A stretch of DNA of 64,000 nt from contig JAUFOR010000003.1 in assembly GCA_040285745.1 (NCBI GenBank), positions 744,001 through 808,000 of the forward strand, read 5' to 3'. This DNA is from Barthelona sp. PCE (taxonomy: Eukaryota > Metamonada: BaSk clade). The notes under the pieces were generated by a model. That model was not told the origin of the DNA. It searched no databases and saw only the letters and a program-made list of their open reading frames with translations. Below, one piece after another: positions 1 through 11,000 of the stretch (its first letter is position 1; every line of letters begins with the position of its first letter). A program made the position numbers and the translations under genes.

Positions 1-2038
1 CAAACTGAGTCAGAAACTCACAGTTTTCAACGTCTAAACCTGTTGAAATCTCATCCATGAAGATATAGCGTGGGTTGCCGACAAAACCAGTTGCTGTCGC
101 CAACCTGCGTTTCATTCCACCAGAGTATTCCCCTGCCTTCTTATCTTTGTGCTCTAACAAGTCAACACCATTCAATAAGAATTCTATATGTTCGGGAATG
201 TCCTCCTCTTTCATACCCTTCAACCTACAGTAAAACTGAAGATTTTCGAAACCAGTGAGCTCGTCATAAACACACGCGCGGTTGTCCTGTGGTACGAAGT
301 TAATATCAATGTTTGACTCATCCTGATAAGTCTGCTTTCCAAAATAGATAGATCCTGATGTTATAGAGTTAATACCACAAAGTGACTGAATGAACGTTGT
401 CTTGCCGGCAGCTGATGCACCCAGCAAACCATACACGTGACCAGCCTCAAATACACAACTGATACGATCGTTGGCCGGATCTCCATGTGTAGTGTATTTC
501 TTAGTGACGTCTAAAGCAATAATCTTGTTTTTCAGATCCCCTCTCATGAGGCATTCGATAGCTCTCTCTTTTTGTGCAACAGCAGTCTCGTAATCCACGA
601 CAGAATCTTCGGGAACATAACTAGTAGTGTTAGCAATTGCTATTGACTCCGCAATCGGTTTAACCAATTGTCTGCGTGTCTCTGTGCGGGCAATTAAGTA
701 ACTTAGCACCGATAAGATCGCAGTATTGATGAATAACGCAAAGAAATTTCTGCCGAATCTAGTGTCAAAATCAAAAATACCATTCAGAGACAGAGGATCC
801 TGTTCAACGGATAAGTTCATACCGATTGCCTTCAGACAGCCAAGGATAGACTGTGAGGGAAGTACAAAAAGTGAAAATGCAAACTGATCCTCACCTAAAA
901 ATATAAACCTGATGACATTTGCAATATCACTTGAGATGAAAACCCATATATACGCAAAGAGGGTACCAGTGTTGGTCTTTTTAAAGAATCTGGAAAACAA
1001 ACATGAAACTGCTACTGCATTAATACCCACCATGATGAAAAGTGCAATAAAGACAAAAAACGAAGATTTCATCAAGTAATCAAGACCGTATAGCCAACCT
1101 ATGGCGTATGTGAATAGATATAGGACGAAAGAAAACATAAAAAAGAAAAGTAAAGTAGGCTTGTAATAAGTTTTCAACCCAACAGTCTTTAAGAGCTGTG
1201 TCATTCCCCTCTCCCTTTCGTAAAGCAGTGCGTAAACGATGACTGCGCAGGGGAACTGCAATAGAAAGAGCATGAAACCTGGTAGCGCGGCACGTGACAC
1301 ATCAAGTGAAGTTGTGTAGTTGTGATGAGGAAACTGGCGCATCGTAGGGATAGATATGGGCGGAAGATCCGAAATATACTGCATGTGCAAAGCATGGAAC
1401 ATACCAACTCCCGTGAACAACAGACTTTGCTCATAAGCTTTCTTAAACCGACGATTATATCCTATTGTGATATTTAACTCCTGCTTTTCCTTACTGTATC
1501 CGTAAAATTCAACTGAAGTTTGTATGCTTTGCCATTTATGCCAACCAATCACATCATAAAACCATTTGTTCATCGATAAAGTCGTATCATACTCCGTTGT
1601 GTCAAGATTGCTGACCTTATTCTTGGACAGGTAGTGCGGGAAATCACCCATTAACCCACCAGAATATGTATCGTTGAAGTAGTAAATACTTCCAATTTCA
1701 GATGCGTTTCCTCCGTTATATGCGATAGGAAGATTCCAATAGTCTGCAAACAGAGGCAGCGGTGGCGGGTGCTTATCCTCAAGCTGCAAATCCTGGGTGT
1801 ACTCGTCAGCTAAATTCTGCAAAAAAGGAATCATTGTTAAAAGTAACAAAGGAAGTAAGATTTGGACAACTAAAGATGCTCTCTGGCGTCTTTGGAATAC
1901 CCACAGTTTCCTTAACATTGCAAAAAACTGCCTTTTGTTGTTTGGAGTGAAAGACTCATCCTCTGATTCATTTTTCTTTAGTAAAGGTACTGTGTCACCT
2001 TCATAGCGACGATGTCGCCTGGATCCAAAAAGCCCCAT
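1..2038 (-). CDS. ABCA-type ABC transporter, 3' end outside the window
   Basis: Reading from the minus-strand ATG at 2038, the frame stays open to position 1, so at least 679 residues are present. The N-terminus is polar (begins MGLFGSRRHRR). It leads into a hydrophobic segment near residues 40-60, a large loop and more membrane segments at about 600-1300 on the plus coordinate. The nucleotide-binding domain follows, with Walker A GASAAGKTT (about 396-432), signature YSGGMKRR (about 105-130) and Walker B YIFMDE near 55-75. Exporter half-transporters of subfamily A have this TMD-NBD order and the YSGGMKRR signature. It should move lipid or another amphipathic substrate, but the substrate cannot be told. 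The start codon overlaps that of the divergent neighbour. Confidence 0.88.
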   Translation of the reverse strand, partial: MGLFGSRRHRRYEGDTVPLLKKNESEDESFTPNNKRQFFAMLRKLWVFQRRQRASLVVQILLPLLLLTMIPFLQNLADEYTQDLQLEDKHPPPLPLFADYWNLPIAYNGGNASEIGSIYYFNDTYSGGLMGDFPHYLSKNKVSNLDTTEYDTTLSMNKWFYDVIGWHKWQSIQTSVEFYGYSKEKQELNITIGYNRRFKKAYEQSLLFTGVGMFHALHMQYISDLPPISIPTMRQFPHHNYTTSLDVSRAALPGFMLFLLQFPCAVIVYALLYERERGMTQLLKTVGLKTYYKPTLLFFFMFSFVLYLFTYAIGWLYGLDYLMKSSFFVFIALFIMVGINAVAVSCLFSRFFKKTNTGTLFAYIWVFISSDIANVIRFIFLGEDQFAFSLFVLPSQSILGCLKAIGMNLSVEQDPLSLNGIFDFDTRFGRNFFALFINTAILSVLSYLIARTETRRQLVKPIAESIAIANTTSYVPEDSVVDYETAVAQKERAIECLMRGDLKNKIIALDVTKKYTTHGDPANDRISCVFEAGHVYGLLGASAAGKTTFIQSLCGINSITSGSIYFGKQTYQDESNIDINFVPQDNRACVYDELTGFENLQFYCRLKGMKEEDIPEHIEFLLNGVDLLEHKDKKAGEYSGGMKRRLATATGFVGNPRYIFMDEISTGLDVENCEFLTQF

Positions 2039-3623
2039 GGAAAAAAGTATGCTCAAAGAGTTGAAAAGGCTGCTAAAAAAATTTTACACCTCTTACATGA
2101 GCATTCCTGCTGCAATTGAGTTGGGGCCCCTTAGGCAGGCGCTCGAGGAAGATGTTCCAGGGCTGTGTGACACTCCTACTGCAACAGCCTCTCTGCATGA
2201 AGGCCCTATTGAGCTTCGCAGTTTAGTTGTTCCATTGCTAAACGTTCATCAGTGCGAATACCTAATGCACAATTCAGATATCAGATTCATGTTTGATTTT
2301 GGTGTACGTTATTATTTTTCAAGAAATCAATTTGGTGGTAAATGGAAGAAATTTCATTCAAAAGAAGAGCTAATTGAGCTGCAGAACGAGTTTTCTGATA
2401 AGCTTAATTCATACCCCAAGGAAGCACCACTTTTTCTACTTGTAAGTCATTTCCATGAAGATCACATTGGTTATCTCCGTGAAGCTGTTGTTCAATGCTT
2501 CTTCCCGCTGTACCAAGATCTTTTGTTCATTGTAGAAGAGGCAGAACGATCATGCTTATCAGAAGAAAGCGGATTGGAAGACATATCGGCTATTGACCCT
2601 CAATCATTCCTGATGGACTGTTTCAGGGACGCTGAGTGCATCGAGCAGTTGAAAAACATCTTGCTAAAGAACCTGAAGTTCGAGATATCAATACACGCAT
2701 CTAATCAGTATCCACCATCGTTTGTCCTGAGTCTTCTCAAAGAAATGATGAGGAAGAACATTAGGAGATCGACACGCGAGCGCTTTGAGAAGTGTGTGCA
2801 GCTTATCCGCAGTCACCCCCATAGGATGTACATGAGGTGCATGTCGCAACCTCATGTAGACTGGAAGAATTTTTTCTCGGAGGAGGAGGGGTATGTGTTC
2901 TGCACAACAAACACCGCATCAAGCGATTCAGTTCGAGTGATCATTCCTTCAAGCCCTATTCTCCCTTATGACATTTCTCTTTTTCTACCTCCGTATGTTA
3001 AGCCACGATCAAGGGATATCAACGATAACTCCCTGATGGCAGACATTGTTTCTTCCCAAGCTAGTGTTTTGCTCACATTTGATGCGACTCCTAAAGTATT
3101 TAAGCCATTTATTCCAAAAAGTAATGAGTCATATGTGCAAAAGGAGAGAAACTGTCTCCGAAGTCACTACGATCTTATATTTTGGCCTCACCACGGTTCA
3201 GATCGCACAGATTTCTCTGTTGTATTAAAGGTTGTTGAGTGTTACAATTTTATTGTACGTTCTGGTTTTCATGCTAATCTTAGAAGTCCGCAGAAGCATT
3301 TTATCGATCGGAAAAAGGTTGTTCTGACTCAGATTAAGGATGGAATCACAGAGAGACTAAATTTAACTCCTAACTCAATACCTGTTAGAGCAAATATTGT
3401 GTTTTTAAACTGTCCAGATGACCATAAATACGTTGAAACTTTCGATGATTCTTCAGTTTTTATTGAAGTGCATGAAGTCAAAAATGCACAAGAATTCCAT
3501 CATTTTAATTACACAGTAACACATAATAAGGTTGTACTTACCCATGGTGATGAAGAAATCATCATGTCCGATGATGTGGATATTGATTCGTGTCAATGTT
3601 GTTCGATGTGCAACTTACTGTAA
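2037..3623 (+). CDS. metallo-beta-lactamase-fold protein, function unknown
   Basis: 528 residues if the ATG at 2037 is used. The hallmark HxHxDH metal motif is present as HFHEDH at residues 138-143. It is preceded by the strand-Asp motif FMFDFG near 84-89, and a later HHGSD motif lies near residue 385, as in ComEC/Rec2-type and other MBL hydrolases. The C-terminus ends in a small cysteine cluster. The fold is confident, but the substrate (nucleic acid, thioester or other) is not. The first ATG lies inside the palindrome CCATGG that also contains the start of the divergent ABC transporter. In-frame ATGs at 2049 and 2097 are realistic alternatives. The gene ends 13 nt from the stop of the convergent condensin-like gene. 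Confidence 0.7.
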   Translation: MEKSMLKELKRLLKKFYTSYMSIPAAIELGPLRQALEEDVPGLCDTPTATASLHEGPIELRSLVVPLLNVHQCEYLMHNSDIRFMFDFGVRYYFSRNQFGGKWKKFHSKEELIELQNEFSDKLNSYPKEAPLFLLVSHFHEDHIGYLREAVVQCFFPLYQDLLFIVEEAERSCLSEESGLEDISAIDPQSFLMDCFRDAECIEQLKNILLKNLKFEISIHASNQYPPSFVLSLLKEMMRKNIRRSTRERFEKCVQLIRSHPHRMYMRCMSQPHVDWKNFFSEEEGYVFCTTNTASSDSVRVIIPSSPILPYDISLFLPPYVKPRSRDINDNSLMADIVSSQASVLLTFDATPKVFKPFIPKSNESYVQKERNCLRSHYDLIFWPHHGSDRTDFSVVLKVVECYNFIVRSGFHANLRSPQKHFIDRKKVVLTQIKDGITERLNLTPNSIPVRANIVFLNCPDDHKYVETFDDSSVFIEVHEVKNAQEFHHFNYTVTHNKVVLTHGDEEIIMSDDVDIDSCQCCSMCNLL

Positions 3624-3636
3624 CTCTTCTTATTTA

Positions 3637-6372
3637 TTATCCATAGTTATCAATGTTAAACAGTAGGTTCATATAGTCATAAATACCACGCAAACGCTCG
3701 CAGTCAGAAAAAGTAAACCCGTTTATGAGTGGTTCAATTGAATCGGTGAATGTTTTCAAATTCTTTTTTGTTGATACCAAAAATTGTTTGTTTTTGGCTT
3801 TGTTGCTCTGCTCATCCAATATTTCCGCTATTAGACCGTTACAGCAGTACAAAATACCCTGTCTCATGGGATTAAGATCTTCCTTTGCTCTGATGCTATC
3901 AAAATATGCATAGTACTCACTCATATCATTCAAAATACTCCTACCCATCACAATTCGGTCCGAGTCATCGTCACAGTATAGAGATCGCACCAAAATAGCT
4001 ATGAGAAGCAAAATCCACTCATAAAAGGAACCATCGACTGTTTTCAAATTCGAAAGTAAATCAAAAACAATTCTTAGAATTGGAGTAGGGTCACCACTAT
4101 CGCTCAACACACCCGTTAGAAACAGTGGCAATGCGTTCATGATTTGCAAAGTGTAAGGTGCAAATGCAACATTAAGCAACATTGCACCCTGCTGTTGAAT
4201 GACGATATCGTTGGGGTTGATAAGCCAATAAAAGAGGATGCATGATAAGATCTCCTCCATATTAAAGGCTTGACTGAAAATCTCAACATCATCAGCTGTC
4301 ACTCCTAGTTTATCAAACCATGGCAGTTGGATGTTTGCAATTAAAAGACAGAACCCTTTGAACATCTCAGTGGTGTATTCCTCATGTAGTTCGTTGCTGT
4401 CTACACAATTCCATAACAGTGAAGTGAGAGAGTGCTCTATTTCAGTAAGCAGTACAGAATCCTCTTCTTCGCTTTCATCCTCGCTTTCATTCTGTGGAGA
4501 TGTATAAGAGAAGATATCCGTCAGACCAAAGGTTTCCACACATGTTTCGATGAAATAAATCCCCTTACTGAGCAACAAATCAAGGACTGTCCTAAAAAGC
4601 AAGCACTTCAGCTCTTCGTCGGGGCTGTAGTTCAAAATAAACTGTGTAAAAGGATGCCTATCGGTAACAAACCCACCTCTTGATTCAATAAATGTAATAA
4701 AAACCTTCAAACATGCATTTTGTAATCCTGATGACAGGTACCCAATGGAAGAAAGATTATTACACGTTCGCATGAAGTAATACATATCGTCATTTGAAAT
4801 GAGCGGGATTTCCAGAAAGGCCTGGGTAATCTCTTGCTCCCTCTCTCTCGCCTCATTGATGCATATCTGCAAGTGTGTGGAATAGTGGTACATGAACTGC
4901 AGATCCCCACGGATAACATCTACGAAATCAACAGATCTAGCAGTGGTTATTAAATTACAAAACAACTTATCAAGGATATCGTCAGAGACCGTGTCTCTCA
5001 TGTCCCAGTCCACAAAGTCTCGAGAAAGTGGGCGTAAAAGATTCTCTATGATAATTGAGCGATGATACTCGTCCTCAGCAAAAACGCCACGTTTGTTAAC
5101 TTCTGAAAGAATAGCTGAAAGGGAGTTAATCAGAAAAGAGAAGTGGGATTCCTTAACGAATTTAGTCGATACAAACAAGAGTTCGCTGAATACAAACGGT
5201 GATGGTGTTAATGCAGTGAACTGTTGATCCGTAAAACAGGAACAAACGGCACTGAGAAGATATACAGACCTGATATCTGTCAAGAAACCATAACAGTTGT
5301 CACGTATTGTGGATAACAGCTTCTCTCTTTTAATGTTCATGTTCTTCGCAATTTCATTAACTTCCTGTTGTCGATCAGGCATTTCTGCAATGATGTTCTC
5401 ATTCTCTTTCACAAAAACGTAAATATTTTCAGGTAAGAAACTTGTTGACTCCATCGCAACGATTTTTAAAAATTCTGTTAAAATATCTATATCTGCTTTG
5501 CTTAATCTCTCCAATTCGATTTTATCAATGATACTGAGAACGATATCGTCAGAAATATGATGACTTATCCAAATGCTGAGCTGATCCTTAACTAGTTCTC
5601 GATCACTTTCCTCATTCAGATTCATAAGGCTACGTATTATCCATAGGATCTCCTGTGCGGGTATGTCCACGTTCGAAAGCAAATCAACAAGAACGGGTAT
5701 TATGTCAGAACGAACAGCTTTGTTATCTAAAAGTGTTATAAAAACACTAATAATCTTTATATGTAATTCCTCACTCTCTATCAACAGTTGAGGATCAATG
5801 AATATTTCTTTCAGAGACTTAAATGCCGCCTTACATATCTTTTCGTTGCTTCCATCATGGACTATCAAAGACAATAAAGAGTTGATCACTTCAACTGAAA
5901 CAACCAGATGCGTACATGTTTCCACTGCTAAAAGACGAATTGTCTGCAGCTTATCGTTGAGGAGCGATACCATGGCTGCGTTAAGCTCATCGAATAACTG
6001 TGTGTCGACAGGGAACTTTGCGAAAAAATTGCTTAGAAAAACTTCTTTAATAATACTAATACAGAATACTCTTTTCTTTGTGTCTGGAAGAAAGAGGAGC
6101 CTCAAAAATGACTCAAAAATTAGCTCAACGTATTCAATATTGAATAAATGCAGAGTTCCAACAATTGCGCTTACAAAATTGGTGCGCAATGGTTTTCTAA
6201 ATGAGTCTGACTGACCCACGAGTGCCATAAGACACTGATTGTACCGCGTATATGTATCATCATCGTCATTATCAACAGAAATTAAGCACTTGTGAATATA
6301 TTTCGACAGCTCCTGATAAAGCATTGCGGAAGCCCCATGTTCCTCAAATATACGCAGAAAAACCTCTGGCAT
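3637..6372 (-). CDS. HEAT-repeat protein, probable condensin subunit CAP-G
   Basis: 911 residues, almost entirely alpha-helical HEAT/ARM-like repeats. Around residues 85-170 the pattern of a helix pair, then LLNDK-x-IRLLAVETCTHL, matches the CAP-G block in which each HEAT unit reads 'RL-DK-P-VR-QAV-AL'. An acidic insert (SEDESEEED) sits near residue 640, and a later segment with MLLNVAFAPYTLQIMNALP resembles the conserved CAP-G C-terminal block. CAP-G is the non-SMC HEAT subunit that anchors condensin to DNA. Length is slightly below the roughly 1000 residues usual for the family. Other HEAT scaffolds are possible. No NCAPH, NCAPD or SMC gene is in the window. Confidence 0.55.
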   Translation of the reverse strand: MPEVFLRIFEEHGASAMLYQELSKYIHKCLISVDNDDDDTYTRYNQCLMALVGQSDSFRKPLRTNFVSAIVGTLHLFNIEYVELIFESFLRLLFLPDTKKRVFCISIIKEVFLSNFFAKFPVDTQLFDELNAAMVSLLNDKLQTIRLLAVETCTHLVVSVEVINSLLSLIVHDGSNEKICKAAFKSLKEIFIDPQLLIESEELHIKIISVFITLLDNKAVRSDIIPVLVDLLSNVDIPAQEILWIIRSLMNLNEESDRELVKDQLSIWISHHISDDIVLSIIDKIELERLSKADIDILTEFLKIVAMESTSFLPENIYVFVKENENIIAEMPDRQQEVNEIAKNMNIKREKLLSTIRDNCYGFLTDIRSVYLLSAVCSCFTDQQFTALTPSPFVFSELLFVSTKFVKESHFSFLINSLSAILSEVNKRGVFAEDEYHRSIIIENLLRPLSRDFVDWDMRDTVSDDILDKLFCNLITTARSVDFVDVIRGDLQFMYHYSTHLQICINEAREREQEITQAFLEIPLISNDDMYYFMRTCNNLSSIGYLSSGLQNACLKVFITFIESRGGFVTDRHPFTQFILNYSPDEELKCLLFRTVLDLLLSKGIYFIETCVETFGLTDIFSYTSPQNESEDESEEEDSVLLTEIEHSLTSLLWNCVDSNELHEEYTTEMFKGFCLLIANIQLPWFDKLGVTADDVEIFSQAFNMEEILSCILFYWLINPNDIVIQQQGAMLLNVAFAPYTLQIMNALPLFLTGVLSDSGDPTPILRIVFDLLSNLKTVDGSFYEWILLLIAILVRSLYCDDDSDRIVMGRSILNDMSEYYAYFDSIRAKEDLNPMRQGILYCCNGLIAEILDEQSNKAKNKQFLVSTKKNLKTFTDSIEPLINGFTFSDCERLRGIYDYMNLLFNIDNYG

Positions 6373-6431
6373 ATATTAAAATTGTTGAAAAGGTATCAAA
6401 AATGCACAACAAATTTTCTTGCTTTTACTAT

Positions 6432-7580
6432 TTATAATCCATCAAAGAATCCTTTAGGGAATCGGAAATTCGACATTTCAAATCTGCTACGATTAGGAAA
6501 TTGTTGTAACATTTCTCTCCTAAAAGCTTCACGAGCTTCTCTGGCACCATCTTTTTCTGGATCGATGAAATCATTTAGATTGTAGAAAGGCTGAGGCCAT
6601 TTCTTAATTAATTCATGTAAAGCTTGTTGATCTTCATAATTAGTTATATGTTTAAACCAATTCATAGTATTATGACTCATTAAAGGTTTACGACAAACAT
6701 CGCTCAATAATATCTGTGCGTGAATAGCAAAATAATCAGGGTCAAATTGATAAGGTTGTCTAAAACGTTGACCTAATAATTCTTTTGAAAGACAAGTAGA
6801 ATTCATCAAATGCTTCATTAAATCTCGATGGAAAACACGTGGGGTGTGCGCAAGAATATAACTACCATGATGGTTAACGGTATCTTCAGGATCAAACATG
6901 TTAAATACTTCATCATAAGTGGTCATCATAGACATCCAATGTTCATTACTTTCATCACGATGATATAATCTTTTTCTAAAAACTGTCATCATACCTTCAT
7001 CTGCTATAAAATCCTTTAAAGTAACACCATCCTTAAAAAATAAATCATCATTCATGTAAATATAAACTTCACTTAATCCTGGGATATCTGGAATAGTAGC
7101 CTCTATAGGCCTGGAATTAAAGGTGGGTAATTGTTGTTTGGGGTTTGGGAAAACGTCTTCATGGAAAACTATCCTCAAATCCGGATGAGACGTATTCAAC
7201 CAATAAGGTACTTGACCGTTTGTGTAAAGAACAACATTTCTTCCAAAATCAATGTGTTCTTCAATGCTCCTGAGAGAGAAGAATAGCTCGAAGTTATCAG
7301 AATATTGGAAAGAACTGGGTTCTGAACCACTATACTTACCATACTCTTTAAGGAAATTGGGGTCGGAGCCATTAACCCATGTGTAGACGAAATCAACTTT
7401 CTCTGTGTTCTTGATCTCTCTCATCAGATCTTCATTGACGAATGCTGGACATTCAGCCCGCTTTATCCCAATAAATTTATCTTCTCTGTGTTCACCGAAA
7501 AGATCTGTTACCAGAGGAGAAAATAGGACGAAGATTGATAGGACAACAATAATTTTTTGTTTCTGAGATGAATTGTTCAT
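6432..7580 (-). CDS. Stealth-family sugar-phosphate transferase (copy 1)
   Basis: 382 residues. A short polar N-terminus precedes one hydrophobic segment (about residues 10-28), predicting a type II signal-anchored Golgi/ER protein. Stealth CR1 is seen as DFVYTWVNGSDP near 62-73. CR2 contains FSLRSIEEH, LPTFNSRPIEA and YIYMNDDLFF. CR3 contains LAHTPRVFHRDLMKHL, and a CR4-like block with NWFKHITNYEDQ follows. This is the same order as in GNPTAB (GlcNAc-1-phosphotransferase) and bacterial capsule hexose-phosphate transferases, so a UDP-sugar phosphotransferase acting on secretory glycans is likely. It is paralogous to the plus-strand gene at 26106. It lies 59 nt upstream of the condensin-like gene on the same strand. 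Confidence 0.88.
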   Translation of the reverse strand: MNNSSQKQKIIVVLSIFVLFSPLVTDLFGEHREDKFIGIKRAECPAFVNEDLMREIKNTEKVDFVYTWVNGSDPNFLKEYGKYSGSEPSSFQYSDNFELFFSLRSIEEHIDFGRNVVLYTNGQVPYWLNTSHPDLRIVFHEDVFPNPKQQLPTFNSRPIEATIPDIPGLSEVYIYMNDDLFFKDGVTLKDFIADEGMMTVFRKRLYHRDESNEHWMSMMTTYDEVFNMFDPEDTVNHHGSYILAHTPRVFHRDLMKHLMNSTCLSKELLGQRFRQPYQFDPDYFAIHAQILLSDVCRKPLMSHNTMNWFKHITNYEDQQALHELIKKWPQPFYNLNDFIDPEKDGAREAREAFRREMLQQFPNRSRFEMSNFRFPKGFFDGL

Positions 7581-8096
7581 ATTTAAAATGGTAAATTATG
7601 CACAAGTTTTTTTTAATTGTTTAAAGTTATTCAACGGTTTTGAGAAAACTTTTTGAGATCCTCACGTAAGTCTACGTGTGAAAAGATTTGAGAAGGAGTA
7701 AAAAATATTTTTACATCGCAATTCATTCATTAAACACATATTTAAATTCTCTGAGAAAGACATATAGCAAATAAACCTGAGATATGCTGAATAAATGCTA
7801 CAAACTTCATACATTGAGAACCTCCCAATGAATCTTACCATTATAGCTGACTAAATTAATTGATTCACCACAAAAACTTATGTAATCAAAATTAAAAGTA
7901 AAATAAAGTACCGCTGTTGTAAAAAAAAAATCCTGTGTTTAAGCGGATAAAACAACTCTTTAACCTTGGAATAACACCCACTAAATGTTGATTTAGGGCA
8001 CAACTGATATTCATAGCACTCATAAATGATGTATAAACTTATACCTTCCTTATCTTTTCTAAATACCATTTATTTCGGTTCTTTCAGGGATTAAGC
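7581..8096. other. 516-bp divergent intergenic region
   Basis: AT-rich spacer between the divergent Stealth and DOCK-like genes. It holds homopolymer runs, and TTTCAG lies about 16 bases before the DOCK-like ATG. A 63-codon minus-strand ORF (7878-8069) is low complexity, and I do not regard it as a gene. No RNA gene or repeat was recognised. Confidence 0.6.
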
Positions 8097-11000
8097 ATGT
8101 TTGGACATCAACTAACGTCCAGCGCCAACTCTTTGTTAGCCAGACTTTCTTCAGTACATTATTTAAGTTCTGCTTATGAAACTTGCGTGAGCTTTGGTAT
8201 TTTTGATTCAAAGAAATCACGCTATCTCACAGAATCATTCTCAGTACACATACCTCCACTATTAAAATTTGAGAGGCATCAAGTTCGTGGTATTAACCAG
8301 TGTGATTTCGCAGACCTGGACCTTGAAGTAACCCAGATGCACTATAACTTCTTTGTAATCATATACAGAAGACTGCGACCACAACCAGGAGCTTCTAATT
8401 GTGCATTTGATTGTTGGCAACGTATAGCTGCTGGCTCCTTTGAATTAGAACACATTGTAGACATGATGTTCAGGTCAGAGAAGGCCATCCCGGTTGCCAC
8501 AATTGACATTCCATTATATTATGTTGATGATGATTCAGTACCTGATGAAGGTGTTCTGAGCCATCTTCTAAAACCTCGAGAATATGATCATTTATATATA
8601 GAACCGACGTTTCAAAGTGTTACATTTCAGTTCGAACTCAGTCAGCCTTCTGTTTTTTGTGCACCTGTATTTTCTTTTGTTACTGAAGAAAATACTAATA
8701 GATTTATTTCTAGCTTTACAGCAAATATGGTTCCACATATGAATTCTACCCACGAACCCAATTATCTATATATTTCCTTTGATTCCCTGGTGGTCAGGGG
8801 TGTCAATGGTGGTTATGGTGCAATACACTTTAATTTACTAGATTTTGATGGTCTTCCACTTCAAATCCCTGCACTTTGCGAGCATAGAGGACCTTCGCTT
8901 AAATATGACGTGTTTTCTCCGCTGTTTAAGATGTCGCCTGTTGTAATATCATCGTTTAAGTTCTGCATCGATTTATCTGTTTTCCCACGGCTTACAGACC
9001 CTGTTCTATTGGTCGCTGAGCTCATACACATCCCTGAACGCCGCAAAAGTGTTCAGAATGGTAAGTACAAACTTTTATGCACAAGTCAGCCGCTTTTACT
9101 CAAGCGACCTGACGGTTACCAGTTCACAACAGGCCCACAGACCATGAAACTTGGATCAGACGTTGAGACACCGCAGGAAAACATCGCACGACTGGCAATA
9201 GTTGCTGAGGTAGAAGAAGATGATTCGTCTACAGGAAGCGGTGGTTTTAGTGATACTCTATCTTTCCCTAATATTTCAGTTCTTGGAGAACTGCAGGTTG
9301 GGGAATCCGTGGATCTGAGCGATTTCGACGTGGATGATTCAATGGAGCTTAGCGAACCCGAATTTTCGACAGCGGATGAAATTTTGAGTGATCACACGCT
9401 CACATCACCGAGCCGTAGCATGTCTTTCGTGGACGGTATGAAACAGAAGCGCGTTCATGGGTTAACACACTCTCTCAGTCTTGCTTCCCCTATGATGCGT
9501 CAAAGTGTTGCTAATAAGCTGGAAGATGGACCATTTTCAGGAAGATTGCCTAATAATAGCACATTCAGAATGACCAGAAGTGATTCAGTGGCGAGCGCAG
9601 CCCCCTTTATATCGGATCAAATAGAATGTGAAATGTCCCTATCAATTGAATTGCTGAGTAGGACTTATTCAAATGATGAGTACATTTCACGAATATTCTT
9701 TGACTTGGATGCACTGATTGACAACTATAACAATGACCCACGGTTCTTTTCTGTTGATTCTCCAACGGAATTTTCCCAACGCGAACTCCTCACAAATAAT
9801 TTGATTGATAGTCTCAGAACATTACCACTCGCCAAAGCGGAGCAGAGAACACTGTTTATGGATAAATTAATTAAGAAATTGAGTTTGCTTCTGAGTAATT
9901 ATTTCACCAACCCAATTATGCTCATCCATCTTATAGCAGCGCTGTGTGTTTTATTGGCACTTTCAAAGGATGACGAGAAAGCTGTTGTGATTCGACTTTT
10001 AAAGAAAGAAATTAGTCGTTTCCAAGTTTTTCACCAAATTTTTTCTTTTTTGTGTGGATTCTTTGATAATTTAGTCGATAAATCACTCGATGGGATCCCC
10101 GGTTTCAGCGGCACGGATATAAACGGTGTCGGATTTAGGCGTAAGTCCTCGAATTTGAGCACTTTAGCCAAACAATCATCATCTAATATTTCTGACGTCG
10201 ATGCCATATCACTTCCGCCTAAAATGACCATGTCTATCATTAAAAGCTACACATACCTGTTGGATATGTGTCTTTTTGGCTTCTCTTCTAGTGATTTTCT
10301 TCCAAGTTCTCCAGTTAAAAGTCCTTTACGTTCAAAATTCAATTTTAATCCTTCTTTAATGCGTATGGCAAGCAACATTTCTTCCATCGTCACAGAAACA
10401 AAGGTAATAGATGTGGACTATGAGCTGAGTGGTTACGATCCCTGTATCATTGATCTTACTTCAACTCTCACTGATTCTCTTGAAAACCTAATTGTAGTTC
10501 TTGATTCACACGGTTTATTGGAAACAAACACGTACATCAATATGCTGATGCTCCCCATTCTTAAAGATCGAAGCAATATTTCCAGTGTTCGTGCTTGCAA
10601 GTTTTTTGTTGACTATTGTCCACAGGATACTATCAATTGTTTGTATTGGTGCCTAACTTCCCTGTTAGAGAATGCCAACGATCTCTTTGACAACGAACTG
10701 CAAACGCAATTGATGAATGTTCTCTTTGAAGTTTTCACCGTTTCTAAGACTCTTTCTCATTTCAGTTTTCTTAGTTTAGATCCGATTTTGGAACTTCTTC
10801 AGAGCGTTGTGTACAATACGCCCTTAGTTTCTTCCATTATCGAGCAATTATCTAGTGTAACTGCCAACTCTCGATTGAGCAATGTGCAAGAAGTACCCAG
10901 TTTTGATTTTACCAAACATATTCTTGACTTCAATGACATAAAACAAAACACTGAGCTTAAAGCGCTTTCAGTATTGTTTAACCATATGGAGCGTGAACTA

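Noticed and set aside
7878-8069. 63-codon minus-strand ORF in the Stealth/DOCK spacer
   Set aside because: Low complexity, AT-rich and without motif; it looks like a chance frame.
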